A stretch of DNA of 64,000 bases from positions 58,229,112 through 58,293,111 of the forward strand of contig OX235265.1 of the NCBI GenBank assembly GCA_944472135.2. The letters run 5' to 3'. The notes below the pieces were generated by a model. It did not search any database, was not told where the DNA came from, and saw only the letters and a program-made list of their open reading frames with translations. Source of the stretch: Trichobilharzia regenti. Lineage: Eukaryota; Platyhelminthes; Trematoda; Strigeidida; Schistosomatidae. Position 1 is the first letter of the stretch. Every line of letters starts with the position of its first letter. Positions 9,990 to 22,459 of this stretch are shown one piece after another. Made by a program: the position numbers and the translations under genes.

Positions 9990-10930
9990 TTCAGCCCCCG
10001 GTAGACGATTCTTTGAAAAGGTATCATCGAATGGTCCAGCATTTGGCCTTTCTTCGAACACTATTTCCTTAAACCTCAAACTCATCCGGACATATGGAAA
10101 AAGACATTTTTACATCTAAATTAAGATGCGACACGAGAACACAAGTTAAAAGCCACAGGCCGATCAATATCACACACAAAGCATCTAAAATTCTGGAGAG
10201 ACTAGCCAAAGATGACATACTAAAGTATATGCTTAATCGCAGTATTGTATGTCCAAAGCAACATGTATTCCTGGACTCTAGATCATGTTTAACCTGCCAC
10301 CTAGAACTCATTAATTTTGTGACCAGTAGCCGTGAGAGACGACAACAAATACTTGTCACCCCCAAAATCTAACGTACTACCCCGACTCCGAAGCGTCGTT
10401 GACTTAGGTCTCAGGTGCTCTAGTGACCTAAAATTTTATGAGAGATTTACCTCACGGACTCGAAAGTGGAGGATGCTCTCAGGATTCATACTCAGTAACT
10501 TTCACAACAACGAAGCCAAGCTCACTCTATGCAACCATGTCTAAGGCCACTACTGGAATACTGTTTATTCACTATAAGGAGCACTCGCACACGTTAAAAC
10601 CTGAGGATGGAAAGTATTCAACGATATTTTACCTCCAATTTACTTGCCTACGATTGTAAGAAGGACTAGATCTCACGGTGCATGACCCTAAAACTTGACT
10701 CACTTTGGACAAGACGACTAATTATAAACCTAGTGTTCTCATTTAGTGTCCTACAGAAAATATCATTCCCTGACAATAAAAACATATGATTCTCAATGAA
10801 AGGTTCTTAAGATTTGCGTAACCGAAGCTGCAAAGTGAAAATCAAAGCCTTTAAGTCAACACTGTGTGAAAAATTCTCCACAGACATGTATTACAAAATA
10901 TCTAACCGCCTGGCCCCAGAAGTCAGTACT
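9990..10930 (+). pseudogene. Old CR1-type LINE ORF2 relic
   Basis: Scattered matches in two frames follow ORF2 of the LINEs at 16217 and 29889. SHRPINITHKASKILERL (about 10150-10200) matches YRPINITSVVSRVMEKI. CPKQHVFLDSRSCLTCHL (10250-10305) matches the GFL.RRSC.TCHL block. VDLGL plus GFILSNFHNNEAKL (10395-10530) matches the thumb region, and 10814-10930 matches the C-terminus. The FADD catalytic block is lost. Far older than the other LINE copies. The plus-strand BEL LTR begins directly after it. Confidence 0.6.
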
Positions 10931-10940
10931 TGTATATTTT

Positions 10941-11240
10941 CAATGCAGTTGAAAATTGAACGATCAAGTCATGGTCGTTTGCTCAAAACCAACTTCCCCA
11001 ATTTTCGCGGAGGCATCAATACACCAGTCATCGTCTCATCGGTCGCTGTTCAGAGAGAAGTCAGGAGACAACCGTCAGAAGTAATATTGTGATTTATTAT
11101 TGTATTATTTGTTCATAGACCTTAGTTGTAAAGCTTAATTTTAAAGTTGGCTATATGTTGGTGTTACAATAAAGAATCCTCGAGTCGCCAATCGGTGTTT
11201 TGGTTTTTGCGTCCATTCGTACTAAGCGTTTCTGAGAAAC
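10941..11240 (+). repeat. 5' LTR (3' portion) of the plus-strand BEL/Pao element
   Basis: Matches 4706-4850 and 32838-32980 directly, and 7500-8065 and 35640-35890 inversely. An AATAAA signal is at 11168-11173. The upstream U3 part is missing, because 10940 borders an old LINE relic. The exact LTR/leader boundary is not defined here. Confidence 0.6.
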
Positions 11241-11456
11241 TTCAAGGAACAGCGTGAGGCCCAGTGTAGCAAGAGCTGGGCATTAACGGTTTACGAGACG
11301 TGGCTGACAGTTTCTGACGGTACGACGTCAGTTTTTGACGGTTTTGGACAGTTGGTGACAGTTTGGATAGTCACCATTCATCTTTCCTGGTGCCGGCCAA
11401 ATCTTCTTTGAACAAGCAATATCTGGAACGTTTTTGGAATTGGGCCAAGTTCAACA
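11241..11456 (+). promoter_or_regulatory. BEL/Pao 5' leader with short repeat array
   Basis: Untranslated leader between LTR and gag. From 11305 to about 11368 the motif GACAGTTT/GACGGTTT recurs six times at 10-12 base spacing. It is conserved in all three leaders in the window. A role in packaging or dimerisation would be a guess. Confidence 0.4.
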
Positions 11457-12365
11457 ATGCCTGGGTCAAAGAAGGGACAGAGCGTCTTGGATGCAAACAG
11501 GAAAGTAAGTCATGGTGACTTGTCTGTTACTTGCAACGATGTGTCTGATGTTAAGCCTGACATGGTTGATGTTACTGTTTCGCCATCCAGGGATAATAGG
11601 AACATCAAACTCCCTAAATTTGAACCATGGTGTTTCGATGGAAACCCGGTTGATTATTTACAATTTGTAAAGGAGTTTGAGATTACGCTGAGTAGTTTTT
11701 TATTAAGTGATGAATTGAAATTGATGTATTTGATGAGGTACGGCACTGGAGTTGCTTCAAGAGCTATACAGTGCTGTAAGCTCATGCCCCCTAAAGAGGG
11801 ATACGCTGAGGCTATGAGCATATTACGTCAAAGGTTTGGAAGACCTTGTGTGATTGTAAGGAACGTATTCGAAGCTGTCAAAGGTAACGGCAGTCAACTA
11901 CAAGATGACTTCAAGGCACTTACTGAGTTTTTGCATAATCTTATGACTTATAAGGATACGTTGATTTCGATGAATTGCATGAGTGATCTGAGCTCAAGCT
12001 CAGTCTAAGAAGAAATAGCGAGACGCATACCTACTCGACTGCAAAGGAAGTGGGTGAAGATAAGCTCCCATATGGAGGATGAGGGTATCGAGCAAAAGTT
12101 TTATGATACTCTGGGACTGCTGAAGGACAGTATCAATCAGGCTATGGGCGAATTCGCCAGCATTGCGCACTCTAAGGTAGAACCTGAAGAAGCAGTGAAT
12201 ATAGGAGAATCGTTTGTGGTGAAGTCTCAAGACACAACGAGAATGGATGAGTGTATTGTTTGCCATAACATGGATCGGTTGTGTGATTTTAATCGCTTTA
12301 TTGCTATGCCACCCGTAGAAAGGTTAAAAATGGCAGAACAAAAGCGACTGTGTTTCATTGTTTGA
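11457..12365 (+). pseudogene. BEL/Pao gag
   Basis: Start MPGSKKGQ at 11457. The BEL/Pao gag core KLPKFEPWCFDGNPVDYLQF lies at about residues 56-76 and LRQRFGRP at about 128. A TAA at 12006-12008 ends the first ORF after 183 codons. The same frame then reopens (EEIARRIPTRLQRKW) to 12365, where a frame change leads to a degenerate zinc-knuckle region (12350-12440). The first ORF is identical in protein to copy B gag (6694-7245, minus). Confidence 0.85.
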
Positions 12366-15174
12366 AGATTGGGAATACAAAGTTGAATTGTAGGGCGACA
12401 AACAAAGGACGTAGTGGTTTAATGGATATGCACCCAGTTCTGAGGATAGCAAACGAACCTGGGAATTCCTTTAATTGTAATAATATCTCTAGACCCCTTG
12501 ACACCCCACAAGTTTTCTTAGGGGTATTACCAGTTAAGGTGAAAGGACCGAAATCTTCAGTAGAGACTTATGCATTGTTGGATAATGGTTCAGACGTTAC
12601 ATTGATGGATGCTAAACTGGCTGGTTGCTTGGGTATTAAAGGCCCAAAGCAATCCTTGGTTGTAAATACTTTGAATTCTGCGAAAACAGTAGTATGTGAA
12701 CGAGTGTTATTTCAGTTAGAATCCTTGACTACTGGGGAAACCGTGGAAGTGGATACTGCTTACACTACCTCCAGTATGAAACTCGGCGAAGCTATAGTAT
12801 CTAGTCGTGAAACGGTTGTCGATAAGCCATACCTGTGTGACATACGTCTTCCAACACTGCAAGATGGAAGAGTGAGAGTACTCATTGGGTGTAGTGTGCC
12901 AGAAGCTCACAAGGTATTAGAAGAGAGATTTGGAGGTAGAGATGATCTGTTCGCGACGAAAACACCACTGGGATGGACAGTGAGAGGACCTATACCCATA
13001 GTCCACATATCATCATTAGTTGTAAACGATGGGGACAAAGTAGAAACTATGATTAAAAATATGTATGACAAGGAGTTTTGTGACTGCAGTTTCCCAGAGA
13101 GGGGTCGTTCTGTAGAAGATTTAAAAGCAGTTAAAATAGTTGAGGAGTCTTGTAAATACGAAAACGGGCGTTTCAGCGTTGGCCTACCATGGAGATTCAA
13201 AGATAGACAGTTGGTTTGTAATAGAGAAGTTGCTCTTAAGAGACTAATGGGTTTACAGAAGAAATTTCTTCAGATACAGAACTCTGGTCCAAATATAAGG
13301 AAGTCGTCGATAAACATATAGTGAAGGGTTACGTTGAAAGACTAGTTTGTCACAGTGGGCCAGAGAAGTGGTATTTGCCCCATCGTCCCGTCTTTAACCC
13401 GAGGAAGCCAGGCAAACTCCGTGTGGTGTTCGACTGTTCTGCGAAACATGGAGGAGTCTCTTTGAATGATAATCTGTATAGTGGCCCAGATTGCGTGAGC
13501 TCATTAGTTGGACTGCTGTTAAGATTCAGAAAGTTTACAGTTGCTGTCGCGGAGGATATTGAGGAAATGTTCCTACAGGTGAAGGTGCCAGAGAGTGACA
13601 GAGATCACTTAAAGTTCTTGTGGTTTGATGATGGTCCTTGTGGTAGGGTGTCAGAATATAGGATGACAGTGCATCCATTTGGTGCCACGTCCTCCCCGTT
13701 TTGTGCTAATTTTGCTCTACGAAAGGCAGTGTCCGCATTCGGTTCTAATGATTTGCTGGATGTCATCGGTTGTTGCTTCTATGTGGATAATTGTTTAGCC
13801 TCCTTCTATGATGACAAGTCTGCAGTTAGATTTGCAACAAGCATTACTGAAGTGTTAGCTAAGGCCGGCTTTCGCCTAACTAAGTGGGTCTTGAACAGCC
13901 TAGACGTTTTGAAGCATATCGTTCCAGAAGACAGAGCACCTACTGTACGAGATTTGCCTGTTGATACTCTACCAGTTGAACGCACATTAGGAATGCGATG
14001 GGATGTGAACTCTGATACCTTTGGATTTAGTGTTGGTGATATTGATAAGCCAGTTACTCGGAGAGGTGTGCTCTTTGTGTAGTCGTCCGTGTTTGACCCA
14101 CTTGGATCAGTAGCACCTTATCTACTTCCGGCTAGGAGGTTATTTCAAGAGACATGCAGGAAAGGGTTACAGTGGGATGAACCATTAAGTGAGAGGCAGA
14201 GAGAAGAGTGGAGTGGGTGGGTTAACAGTTTAAGAATGCTGAATCTACATCCCGTCTCACGTCCACTTAAGCCGCCGAGAAATCATGATATAATTGACTT
14301 CCATGTTTTTTCTGATGCCTCTGAGGTTGGATTTGGTGCAGCCATATACATCAGAACCACCTTAATGAATGATATAGATGTTAGCCTGGTGATGGGTAAA
14401 TCTAGAGTTGCACCTCTAAAGACGGTTTCGATTCCGAGATTAGAACTTACTGCAGCCTTACTAGCTGCGCAGTTGTTCACAACGGTGTGTAAAGAGTTGG
14501 ATTACCCCAAGTATCCCGTAACGTTTTGGACTGATTCGATGTCAGTGATATATTATATACGCAACAAGTCAGCAAGATATGCATGTTTTGTAGCTAACAG
14601 AGTATCTCAAATTCGTGAACTAACAACTGTTGAGCAGTGGAGGTACGTACCGTCTGGAAAAAATCCGGCTGATCTAGCCTCGCGAGGAGTTATTGATATG
14701 AATGTGGTTAAAAATAAGTGGTGAAAAGGTCCAGAGTTCTTGCTACGGGCTGATAGTATGTGGCCTCGTAGAGAAGATGAACCACCGATAAATGAGTGTG
14801 CCTTGGGGTTGAAGACAAGTGTCAGTTTAACATCTACTCAAGAAAGACATTCAGGTCTACATCCACTTTTTAAATATTATTCTTCTTGGTACAAATTACT
14901 GAAAGCTGTAGCGTGGTTGACACGATACGTTACGTATTTAAAGGTCATGCATCTTGCGGGATACGAAAATATGAATGTGGGAACTTTGAGAGTCGAAGAT
15001 ATTAGAAATGCAGAGTTAGCGATTTTGAGGGCTGCTCAGTGGGAAGCGTGGGGTGAGATTGCCAAGGAGGATAGTCCTGATTTCGCAGATTTCAAGGTGC
15101 GGTTAGATAGATTATCTCCGATAGTTTCCGAAGGGATCGCTAGAGTTGGTGGACGTCTAGTGAAATACCTGATC
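12350..15174 (+). pseudogene. BEL/Pao pol: protease, RT, RNase H, pre-integrase
   Basis: Protease active site DNGSD is at 12591-12605. RT starts with KLRVVFDCSA (about 13410) and has DIEEMFLQV and the YVDN box at 13780-13791, where the family has YVDD. RNase H block VFSDASEVGFGAA is near 14304-14345 and TDSMSVIYY near 14530. The pre-integrase region AWLTRYVTYLK to GGRLVKY is at 14900-15168. Breaks: a frameshift near 13280, a TAG at 14080-14082 and a TGA at 14722-14724. The reading stops at the LINE insertion. Pol processes gag-pol, copies RNA to DNA and degrades the RNA strand. Here it cannot be made. Confidence 0.9.
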
Positions 15175-15179
15175 ATGGC

Positions 15180-16208
15180 ATGCAACAGACATTTTCGCAG
15201 GCACTGGCTAATGTTAACCAAGCATTATACAACAATATTGATGCTGACACTGAAATGGTGGACATAGATGAGTCAACGGGAAATAATGTTGAAATACATC
15301 GTTTTCACACTGACGCAAAAGTCCAGACACCGAAACCATCAAAAACCATCCCACTAGTGATCCAACCATTGCCTTATAAGTCAGTTACTCCTCAGTCTGA
15401 CAATCCACACTCTGTGAAGCACCAGTCGAATGTAGCTACCCAAGTTGGCAAGTTTTCTAGGCATTATGACAAACGTCCCATTTCCATTAAGAAAACTAAA
15501 GCTCATGAGATGTCCAAGCCACAGAAACCCTACATAGCATGTGCTGGCTGCCCTGTTAGCCATCATCAGCCAGTTGATCATAAGGTTAGGGAAAAAGAAG
15601 CAAATAAATTAAATACTAAACCCGGAGCAAGAAAGCCCTTTGATATGAAAAAGGCGAAAGCACCTCTAGGCCTTCTTTGTAGGAGAAAGTCAAATATGGT
15701 AGACGAAGCTCCTAGGGGTAGGCCTAATTGGTGTCAAGTGGAAAGCCAATTTTATCGAATCCCTAATTCTAGACAAACAGCACAGCAAGGTAGTAGGTAT
15801 TGTTCTGCACATCCACTACGTAAACCCCTTGTCAACCAACCCACTTCTAATATTCTGTCGACTGAAAGTTATAGAAAATACCCCAAACATCGGCCACAGA
15901 TCACATTTACCAAGCCAACAGAACCCGTTCATATGTCTTATGTGTCTAGTGGGGAGCATGTGCCGATTTCTGCACAAAACTTGCCGTGGTGTGATGAATA
16001 CCAGAAACAGATACCAACAATTCATTCTTATACTGGCAACAAATTACCGAATACACATATCGGTTATACCTTAGGGCAGGATTTTCACCAGCGTCAGTTA
16101 ACAGAAACACCTGGAATCATGCATATAGCACGCATGATATCGGATCAATTCCTTGCTGGCATAGCGAACAGTCTACAGCTAGGGCAAGGCATATTTCCCG
16201 GGAGATAG
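15180..16208 (+). CDS. LINE ORF1, N-terminally truncated
   Basis: 342 open codons rich in Lys, Pro, Gln and His. It lacks the coiled-coil and RRM-like segment seen in the 499-residue ORF1 of the minus-strand LINE, so only the basic, disordered C-terminal part remains. The ATG at 15180 lies five bases inside the insertion and is probably not the natural start. ORF2 follows 8 bases after the stop, as in bicistronic LINEs. The product would be an incomplete RNA-binding protein. No other family resemblance noted. Confidence 0.55.
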   Translation: MQQTFSQALANVNQALYNNIDADTEMVDIDESTGNNVEIHRFHTDAKVQTPKPSKTIPLVIQPLPYKSVTPQSDNPHSVKHQSNVATQVGKFSRHYDKRPISIKKTKAHEMSKPQKPYIACAGCPVSHHQPVDHKVREKEANKLNTKPGARKPFDMKKAKAPLGLLCRRKSNMVDEAPRGRPNWCQVESQFYRIPNSRQTAQQGSRYCSAHPLRKPLVNQPTSNILSTESYRKYPKHRPQITFTKPTEPVHMSYVSSGEHVPISAQNLPWCDEYQKQIPTIHSYTGNKLPNTHIGYTLGQDFHQRQLTETPGIMHIARMISDQFLAGIANSLQLGQGIFPGR

Positions 16209-16216
16209 CTGACACA

Positions 16217-19200
16217 GTGTCGACACCAAACGCGGATACTAATATCTCTAAAATATTAATATCTGATTATCACACAGGTGTCTCTCACTCCATACCATAT
16301 CCAAACGTAAGCCCATCCCTGACTACCACCTCAAAAATCTACCTGAAGTCTTCCTACGATCCAAAGATATTGGTAAATGAGTCTGATAACATGTATATAG
16401 AGGATACTCACGGATTATTTTACCAAGATGTTGTCAGCTCACTGAAACCACATAGCCAGTGTTTATCTATTATCCTAGTAAATACGAGATCAGTTCTAAG
16501 CAAACACTTAGCACTAAGTACAATAGCTTCTATATGCAAACCGTCATTGATTATGATCACCGAAGCCTGGTGCACAAGTGAAATCTCCAATGACAGCCTA
16601 AGGATTGATAAATACAACCTTTTTCGAGGGGACAGACGGACAGGTCGTGGGGGTGGAACACTAATTTACTGTGAACAATCCATGTGTGCAACCCAGTTTA
16701 GTAACCCAATTCTGTCACAACTCAATGACTCGATCTGGGTCGAAATAAAAGTTGTCAGAAGTAAACCTATACTTGTGGGTTGTGTGTACCGGCCCCCTTC
16801 ATCCAGCAGGGAATATGATAATATGCTTAGCAATATCTTTAATGTTACAGCCAATCTTCCTTTCAGTTATAAAATTATCGGAGGCGATTTCAACTTGCCA
16901 GAAGTATCATGGTCTTCACTCCGAGGACCCCAAAGGTATGATAATTTCATAAATTCCATCGTCACAGGAGGGTGGACACAACACATAAATTCACCCACTA
17001 GATCCGCAAATATCCTAGACCTTATTTTCACGAACAACATAACGCCATCTACAGTACATGTGGGACAGGAATTTCCAGGTAGTGACCATAGAATAGTAGT
17101 TTGTTCTTTTGACATCTTTCCTGAAACAAAACGCAGAGATGAAGCTGGCCAGATACCTATGAGATTGTACACACATGCTGACTGGGACTTGTATCAGCAC
17201 CTAATTAGATGTTCTAATTGGGACTCGTACTTTTCGAACCAGTCCTTAGATGCAATTCTTAACAACTTCTATCAGAATATTAACTCAATTCACGACGTCA
17301 TTGCACCCGAGAAGATTCTTAACTTCAGATTCCCCCAAAGTGATTATATTCCGACATCGTTTAGAAGAAGTCTACGTAAGCACTCAATAAAATACTACAG
17401 ATATCATGACTTATCGTCATTAATTGCCATAACGTCCCTTCTCAGTAGAATTGAAGAGTTGAGAAATATAGGCCTCAGAAACAAAGAAATGCAGGCCATT
17501 CATGCACCGCATAACTCAGGAGAAATAGCCAAACTTTTTAAAAGTAGGTTGATGAACTCCAAAACACCCTATCCGAAAATAATATACTTAGACGGCATTG
17601 CTTACGAAAATAATGAGGCGATATGTGAACTGTTTAGCAAGCACTTCGCCAGATTATACACCTTAGAGAACGATGAAGTCGTGGATTTCCCACGTAAAAC
17701 AGACGAATGTTTAAGTGACATAATTTTCACCACACATGAGATCGATAAAGCTGTCGCAAATCTTAAGCTTAGTAACACTACTGGCCCAGACGGTATATCT
17801 TCCGTTCTGCTGAAAAAAGGTGGTAATGACATGAGTTTACTCTTACTCAAGTTATACTCAATTTCATTAAGCGATGGGACATACCCTAACTGCTGGAAGA
17901 AGTCTTATATTGTACCTATCCATAAATACGGGCCTATAGCTGATATCAACAACTACCGCCCCATCAACATCACGTCTGTAGTTTCACGTGTAATGGAAAA
18001 GATAGTTAAGACTCAAATCATTCAGTACTTGCTGTCAAATGACCTACTATCCCCATCCCAATACGGTTTCTTAAGTAGAAGGTCGTGCATAACTTGCCAC
18101 TTAGATTATTTTGACTACATCACACAAAGCATTGATAATGGGCGTTCGGTAACAACATTGTTTCTTGACGTTAGCAAGGCCTTCGATAAAGTCCCACATA
18201 TCAGACTCCTAACAAAACTCCAATCCTACGGAATAACCGGAAATCTTCACAAATGGATAAGTTCTTTTCTCACAGAAAGACAGCAATTAGTCAAAATCAA
18301 CCACCAGTTGTCTTCCTCAAAGCCGATAACCAGTGGTGTAATACAAGGTAGTGTTCTTGGCCCTATTCTATTCCTCTTATTTATAAATGACATAGTCTCT
18401 GTAATCAAGTATGGCAAGCCATACCTTTTTGCAGATGATCTCAAGATAGTATATGATTATGGGTACGGTGATATGAGCGTCGAAAGCAAGATCCAACAAG
18501 ACTTAAATGATCTAGGCGATTGGAGCGAAAAGTGGCAACTGACTTTCAACCCAGACAAGTGCGGTATAACCCACCTTGGACGCTGGAAACCGATAATGTG
18601 CCTATATATGTACGGCAAGCTCCTCTCAAAACTGAACACAGTCACAGATCTCGGGATAACATACTCAGATTTACCCTTTTCCGATCATGCAAACAAGGTT
18701 GTATCTGACTGTAAACGACTTACTGGCTTTGTACTGCGTAACTTCTACACCCAAGAAGCAAGATTAGCTATATATAGGACATGTATCCGTCCCAAACTTG
18801 AATATTGTGCTCTCCTATTTAGTAACCTCAGGTCTGTAGACAGAAAAAAATCGAAAGTGTCCAGAGATTCCTCACGAAACGCATAATAGGGTTCGACCAA
18901 CAAGTGGAATATGTTGACAGGTGTGTACGTCTGAAATTAGAGCCTCTGTGGTTAAGGAGAGTGAAGTGCAACCTATTTCTACTCTTCAAAGTCATTAGGA
19001 AACATTGCTACAGTAACTCATCCATAACGTGGGAAAATATTAAATCATATCAGCTGCGAAACCACGACTACCTTGTCAAGGTGGCTACCCACAGAAAATC
19101 CATTAGGGCAAACTTTTTCACCATAAAATATTGCACTCTTTGGAACCAACTACCACCTGAAATAAGATGTTGTGAAAACCCTGATGGGTTCAAACGGAGC

Positions 19201-19260
19201 CTAGAAAGACACTTTAACATGTCCACCCTAGCTCGTCTAAAAGACCACAACTGTTGGTAG
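16217..19260 (+). pseudogene. LINE ORF2: endonuclease and reverse transcriptase, one frameshift
   Basis: 889 codons run to 18886. The apurinic-type endonuclease has ITEAWCT, GDFNLPEV (about residue 223) and GSDHRIV. The RT has YRPINITSVVSRVMEKI, DVSKAFDKVPH, GVIQGSVLGP and FADD (about 738). In the A run at about 18844-18851 the frame shifts. The C-terminal domain (LEPLWLRRVK, LWNQLPPEIR) continues in another frame, 18904-19260. A single-base change separates it from an open ORF2, so the copy is young but inactive as read. The protein nicks target DNA and reverse transcribes the LINE RNA there. Confidence 0.9.
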
Positions 19261-21151
19261 AACGGAAATTGAAGGCCAGTCCAGTCTTCAGTATAGTCAC
19301 ATACGTATATCTCGACTCTAATACTCACGCAGCGAACGTTAACTAATTTACTGATTTCTATTCTCTATAATTTTCACTAAGTTGTGTTGGTAAAAGTAAC
19401 ACTGGAAATAATTGTAATAGCATCCACACCTTTTAACGTTTTACATATGTATATACTAATATAATAATACTTATTAATCATGCATGTTCAATTCTCAAAT
19501 AGGATGGTTATTAAAATACTTAAAATATTAATGCATCACATGTTCTCTTGCTTTACCACGCTTGTTTCCCTTATAACACTCAATTATTGAGCCTAGTATA
19601 TTATTTGATATACGAATTATATTATTGATTATACTCTTATCTTATATGGTTTGATTTACTCTACGGCTCCCTGTAGACTAACTAACATTCTTCAGTATAC
19701 ACACTGCAGTATTGTTAACCAATGCCCAAATTCTGTTGGTTCTATGATAATATCTTTTATTATTTGCCTAGACACGTTGCTTTGCAATGTCAGATGTTTA
19801 CCATATATAAGTACACTAAGTCCTGCCAACTGACCTTACCTTCAGTTCATACTACCTACATTGATCCCTAACTATATTGTTCTGCTGAATCTTGCTTCAC
19901 TATTCACAAAACCTATTCTTTTTATTCTTTAAGGTTTTAACTTCTTGTAAAGTAATCTGTTCATTAGGACGCATGCATACATATATAATGTTCATAAAGA
20001 TGTATGTGGAGACCTATTGGAAGCACTCATTAAGAAAGCTAGGGAGATGGAATATGGGGTACGAACATGTCTGGTACCAAGCAGTATATTTGCGGTAGCC
20101 ATAATAATCATAGTCTCAGAGCTTAACATCAAAAAAGGAGGGAGGGTGGCGTTAGCTGATCAGTAGATATGGTGGGGGTCACTAAGGTGAATCGCCCCAT
20201 TCTGCAGGAACAGCAATATACAAATTAAAGGCTCGAGATATTTCTGATTTTTATGAGGGCTTAGATCTTTATCTTGAAAAAGATAATAATGAATGCCTTG
20301 ACAGATCATGCTTCTACCTGTAAATATATACCATTCGCTCAGCCTATTGTTGAGATGCGACCACGCGGGCTCTGCACAGATTTATGGGGGAACTTATAAA
20401 TCAACTTGCTATCCATTGTCGGATCTTTAAATACCACTTCACAATATCTTATCGGATTCATTTTCTAATAACGTCTTCACTTGATCTTCATTATATTCCA
20501 TTAAACCTAACATTTTATAGCTCTTTATGAATTTGATTCGACTTATTCTATTCCTATTCTCTGGAGGGTACGGTTGTGCACTAAATAGGAAAAAAGGCAT
20601 GAAATAAAAACAACTGGCTTGAAAATAATTCTATTAAAGCCAAAAGTGGACATCATGATAGTACAAAATATATTGGTTTTATTATACATTGCAAATGAAC
20701 GTTGTCGGCCTAAGGATTAATTACTTCCCCATTCTGTTTTCTATATAAATGTGTTTATTAATGATATATTGCACTCACTTAATCTATTACACTTTAATGT
20801 TTCACCTTAGCACTTTTAGTTTTCTAAAACAGCTTTCAATCCGTTGTAAACGTTGTACTCACCTCAATACTGGTTGGTCATCGTATGCCTACAACCACGG
20901 GATGAAAACGAAACGAAGTCGATTTTCCCGCTCAACCTGGAGGACAACTGTACAATTCAATAACTATACGGCCTGGTTCAGACAATGAGTGTAATTATAT
21001 ATATGTATCAAATATTTAACTGTTGAAACGTTATTAACTTGTAGACAATTGAGGATTTGACATTATACCATACTTGATCGTGCCTGTAAAAAAGGCATGC
21101 ATTTTCATGTAAATTTATGTTTATATGAAAATAAAATTATTATTATTATTA
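19261..21151 (+). repeat. 3' UTR and tail of the plus-strand LINE
   Basis: Non-coding. The 68-codon ORF at 19892-20098 is duplicated as 25756-25962 on the other strand because both LINEs share this UTR, and it is not a gene. 19740-21130 pairs inversely with 22460-22710 plus 24968-26133. Base 20902 marks the site where the other copy received a DNA transposon, so this copy shows the empty site. Confidence 0.8.
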
Positions 21152-22269
21152 CTGATCTCATTATAAGACACTACCATGTTCTTGAAGGTCATTTGGGTCC
21201 TTCACAAGTATTATCAAGTATTCGATGTAAGTTCTGGATAGTGAAAGGAGGTACCGCTGTCCGTAAAATAATTGATAAGTGCATGGAATGTAAACTCCGA
21301 AATGCTCGTCCAGCACAGCAGATGATGGCACCCCTCCCAGCGTGGCAAGCTTCTGAAGGGAATTATCCATTGGAGCACGTTGGCGTGGATTTGTTCGGAC
21401 CTTTTGTAGTGAAGAGAGGCAGAACCCTATGTAAAAGATATGGCTGTTTATTCACCCGTTTGAAAATGAGAGCTGTGCATATTGAGATGGTTCATACGTT
21501 AACAACTGATTCATTCGTGCTAGCATTACATAGATTTATAAATCGCCGGGGTGTACCGAAGATGATGTTCAGCGACAAAGGGACTAATTTTGTTGGCTGT
21601 CACGCCGAGCTTAAAGAGTACTTCGAAGGTCCCCAAACGAGAGTTCATGAAGAGTTACTGAAAAGAAAACATCGAGTGGCACTTCAATCCACCACATGCC
21701 AGCCATAGAGGCTGGCTATGGGAAAGACTTATAGGAATTATCAAGCGTATTTTAAGCTCCATAATTAAAAACCAGAGTTTGAATGACGAAACGCTGGAGA
21801 CTTTCTTTTGTGAAGTTGAACGAATATTAAATGACCGGCCGTTATCACCTGTGAGGGACGACGTCAAGGATTTTGATGTGTTAACCCCAAACAAATTATT
21901 GAGAGGCAACCCTGGCATAGAGGACTCAAGCGGGGAAGGAATACCTACGATTAAAAGATGGAAACAAGCCAGGCACATGAAAGATATATTTTGGAAAAGA
22001 TAGTTAAAGGAGTATGTTCTAACACTGCAAACCAGGGAGGAGTGGAAAAAGTTGTGCAGAAACTTAAAGGTTGGTGACATAGTAGCAGATAAATGCGCCA
22101 CAGGTATACGGCCTTTAGGAGTGGTAGTAGTGGTGATGGATAGGTGAGGACGGTTGAGGTGAGAACAAGTTCTGGCAGGTTGGTGCGAGATATTAGAAAA
22201 CTGTGTTTACCGGAAGGTGCTGAGAATGGAGAGTCGGAGGATGAACCACTAGAAGATTTTGCAAACTAG
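21152..22269 (+). pseudogene. BEL/Pao pol: integrase
   Basis: TDLIIRHYHVLEGH...CMEC is the HHCC zinc-binding domain (21152-21300). VDLFGPF carries the first catalytic Asp (about 21388) and MFSDKGTNF the second (about 21568). A frameshift near 21660 moves the frame to the ERLIGIIKR segment with the catalytic Glu (about 21722). A TAG at 22001-22003 precedes the LKVGDIV segment, and another frame change near 22140 precedes the end (TVEVRTSSGRLVRDIR). Final TAG at 22267-22269. The enzyme would insert the element DNA. Here it is broken at least three times. Confidence 0.88.
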
Positions 22270-22459
22270 GGCGTCAACCTGAGAAGGGTTGTAGGCGTAC
22301 TGCTGTAAGTCCTACAATTCTTCAAAGGGTAGCGCATCAATGAGCAGTCCAATGTGCTTGGTGTGTGATTTTGTACATATGTTCATGTTGTATATACTGA
22401 ATTGGTATCATCTTTCATCTGCCTGTTGGTAATTCTGTTTGTGTCCGTACGACTTCCAC
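22270..22459 (+). repeat. 3' LTR start (U3) of the plus-strand BEL/Pao element, truncated
   Basis: Matches inverted 5087-5278 and 33219-33410. It ends abruptly after GACTTCCACTT where the 3' end of the minus-strand LINE begins. One patch (CTGCCTGTTGG, about 22420) is shared with copy C but not copies A and B. Confidence 0.65.

Larger units (their letters stand above)
15175..21151 (+). mobile_element. CR1-type LINE (SR1/Perere-like) inserted in BEL pol
   Basis: A 5'-truncated ORF1 (15180-16208), ORF2 (16217-19260), a long 3' UTR (19261-21134) and an ATT-repeat tail (21135-21151) form one LINE. CTGATC occurs at both edges (15169-15174 and 21152-21157) as a possible short target duplication. 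BEL coding does not resume exactly where it stopped, so some target sequence seems to be lost. The 3' UTR from about 19740 is homologous to that of the minus-strand LINE, so the two belong to related subfamilies. Confidence 0.85.
10941..22459 (+). mobile_element. BEL/Pao LTR retrotransposon (Sinbad-like), defective, split by a LINE
   Basis: The order 5' LTR, leader, gag, protease, RT, RNase H, pre-integrase, integrase and 3' LTR is that of BEL/Pao. The element is interrupted at 15175-21151 by a plus-strand LINE and its 3' LTR is cut at 22460 by the end of a minus-strand LINE. Stops and frameshifts in gag and pol make it non-coding. Its gag block is shared with copy B on the other strand. This is the only copy here that retains pol. 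Confidence 0.85.

Noticed and set aside
19892..20098. Conserved 68-residue gene duplicated at 25756-25962
   Set aside because: Identity comes from the shared 3' UTR of two LINEs. The ORF has no start context or motif of its own.
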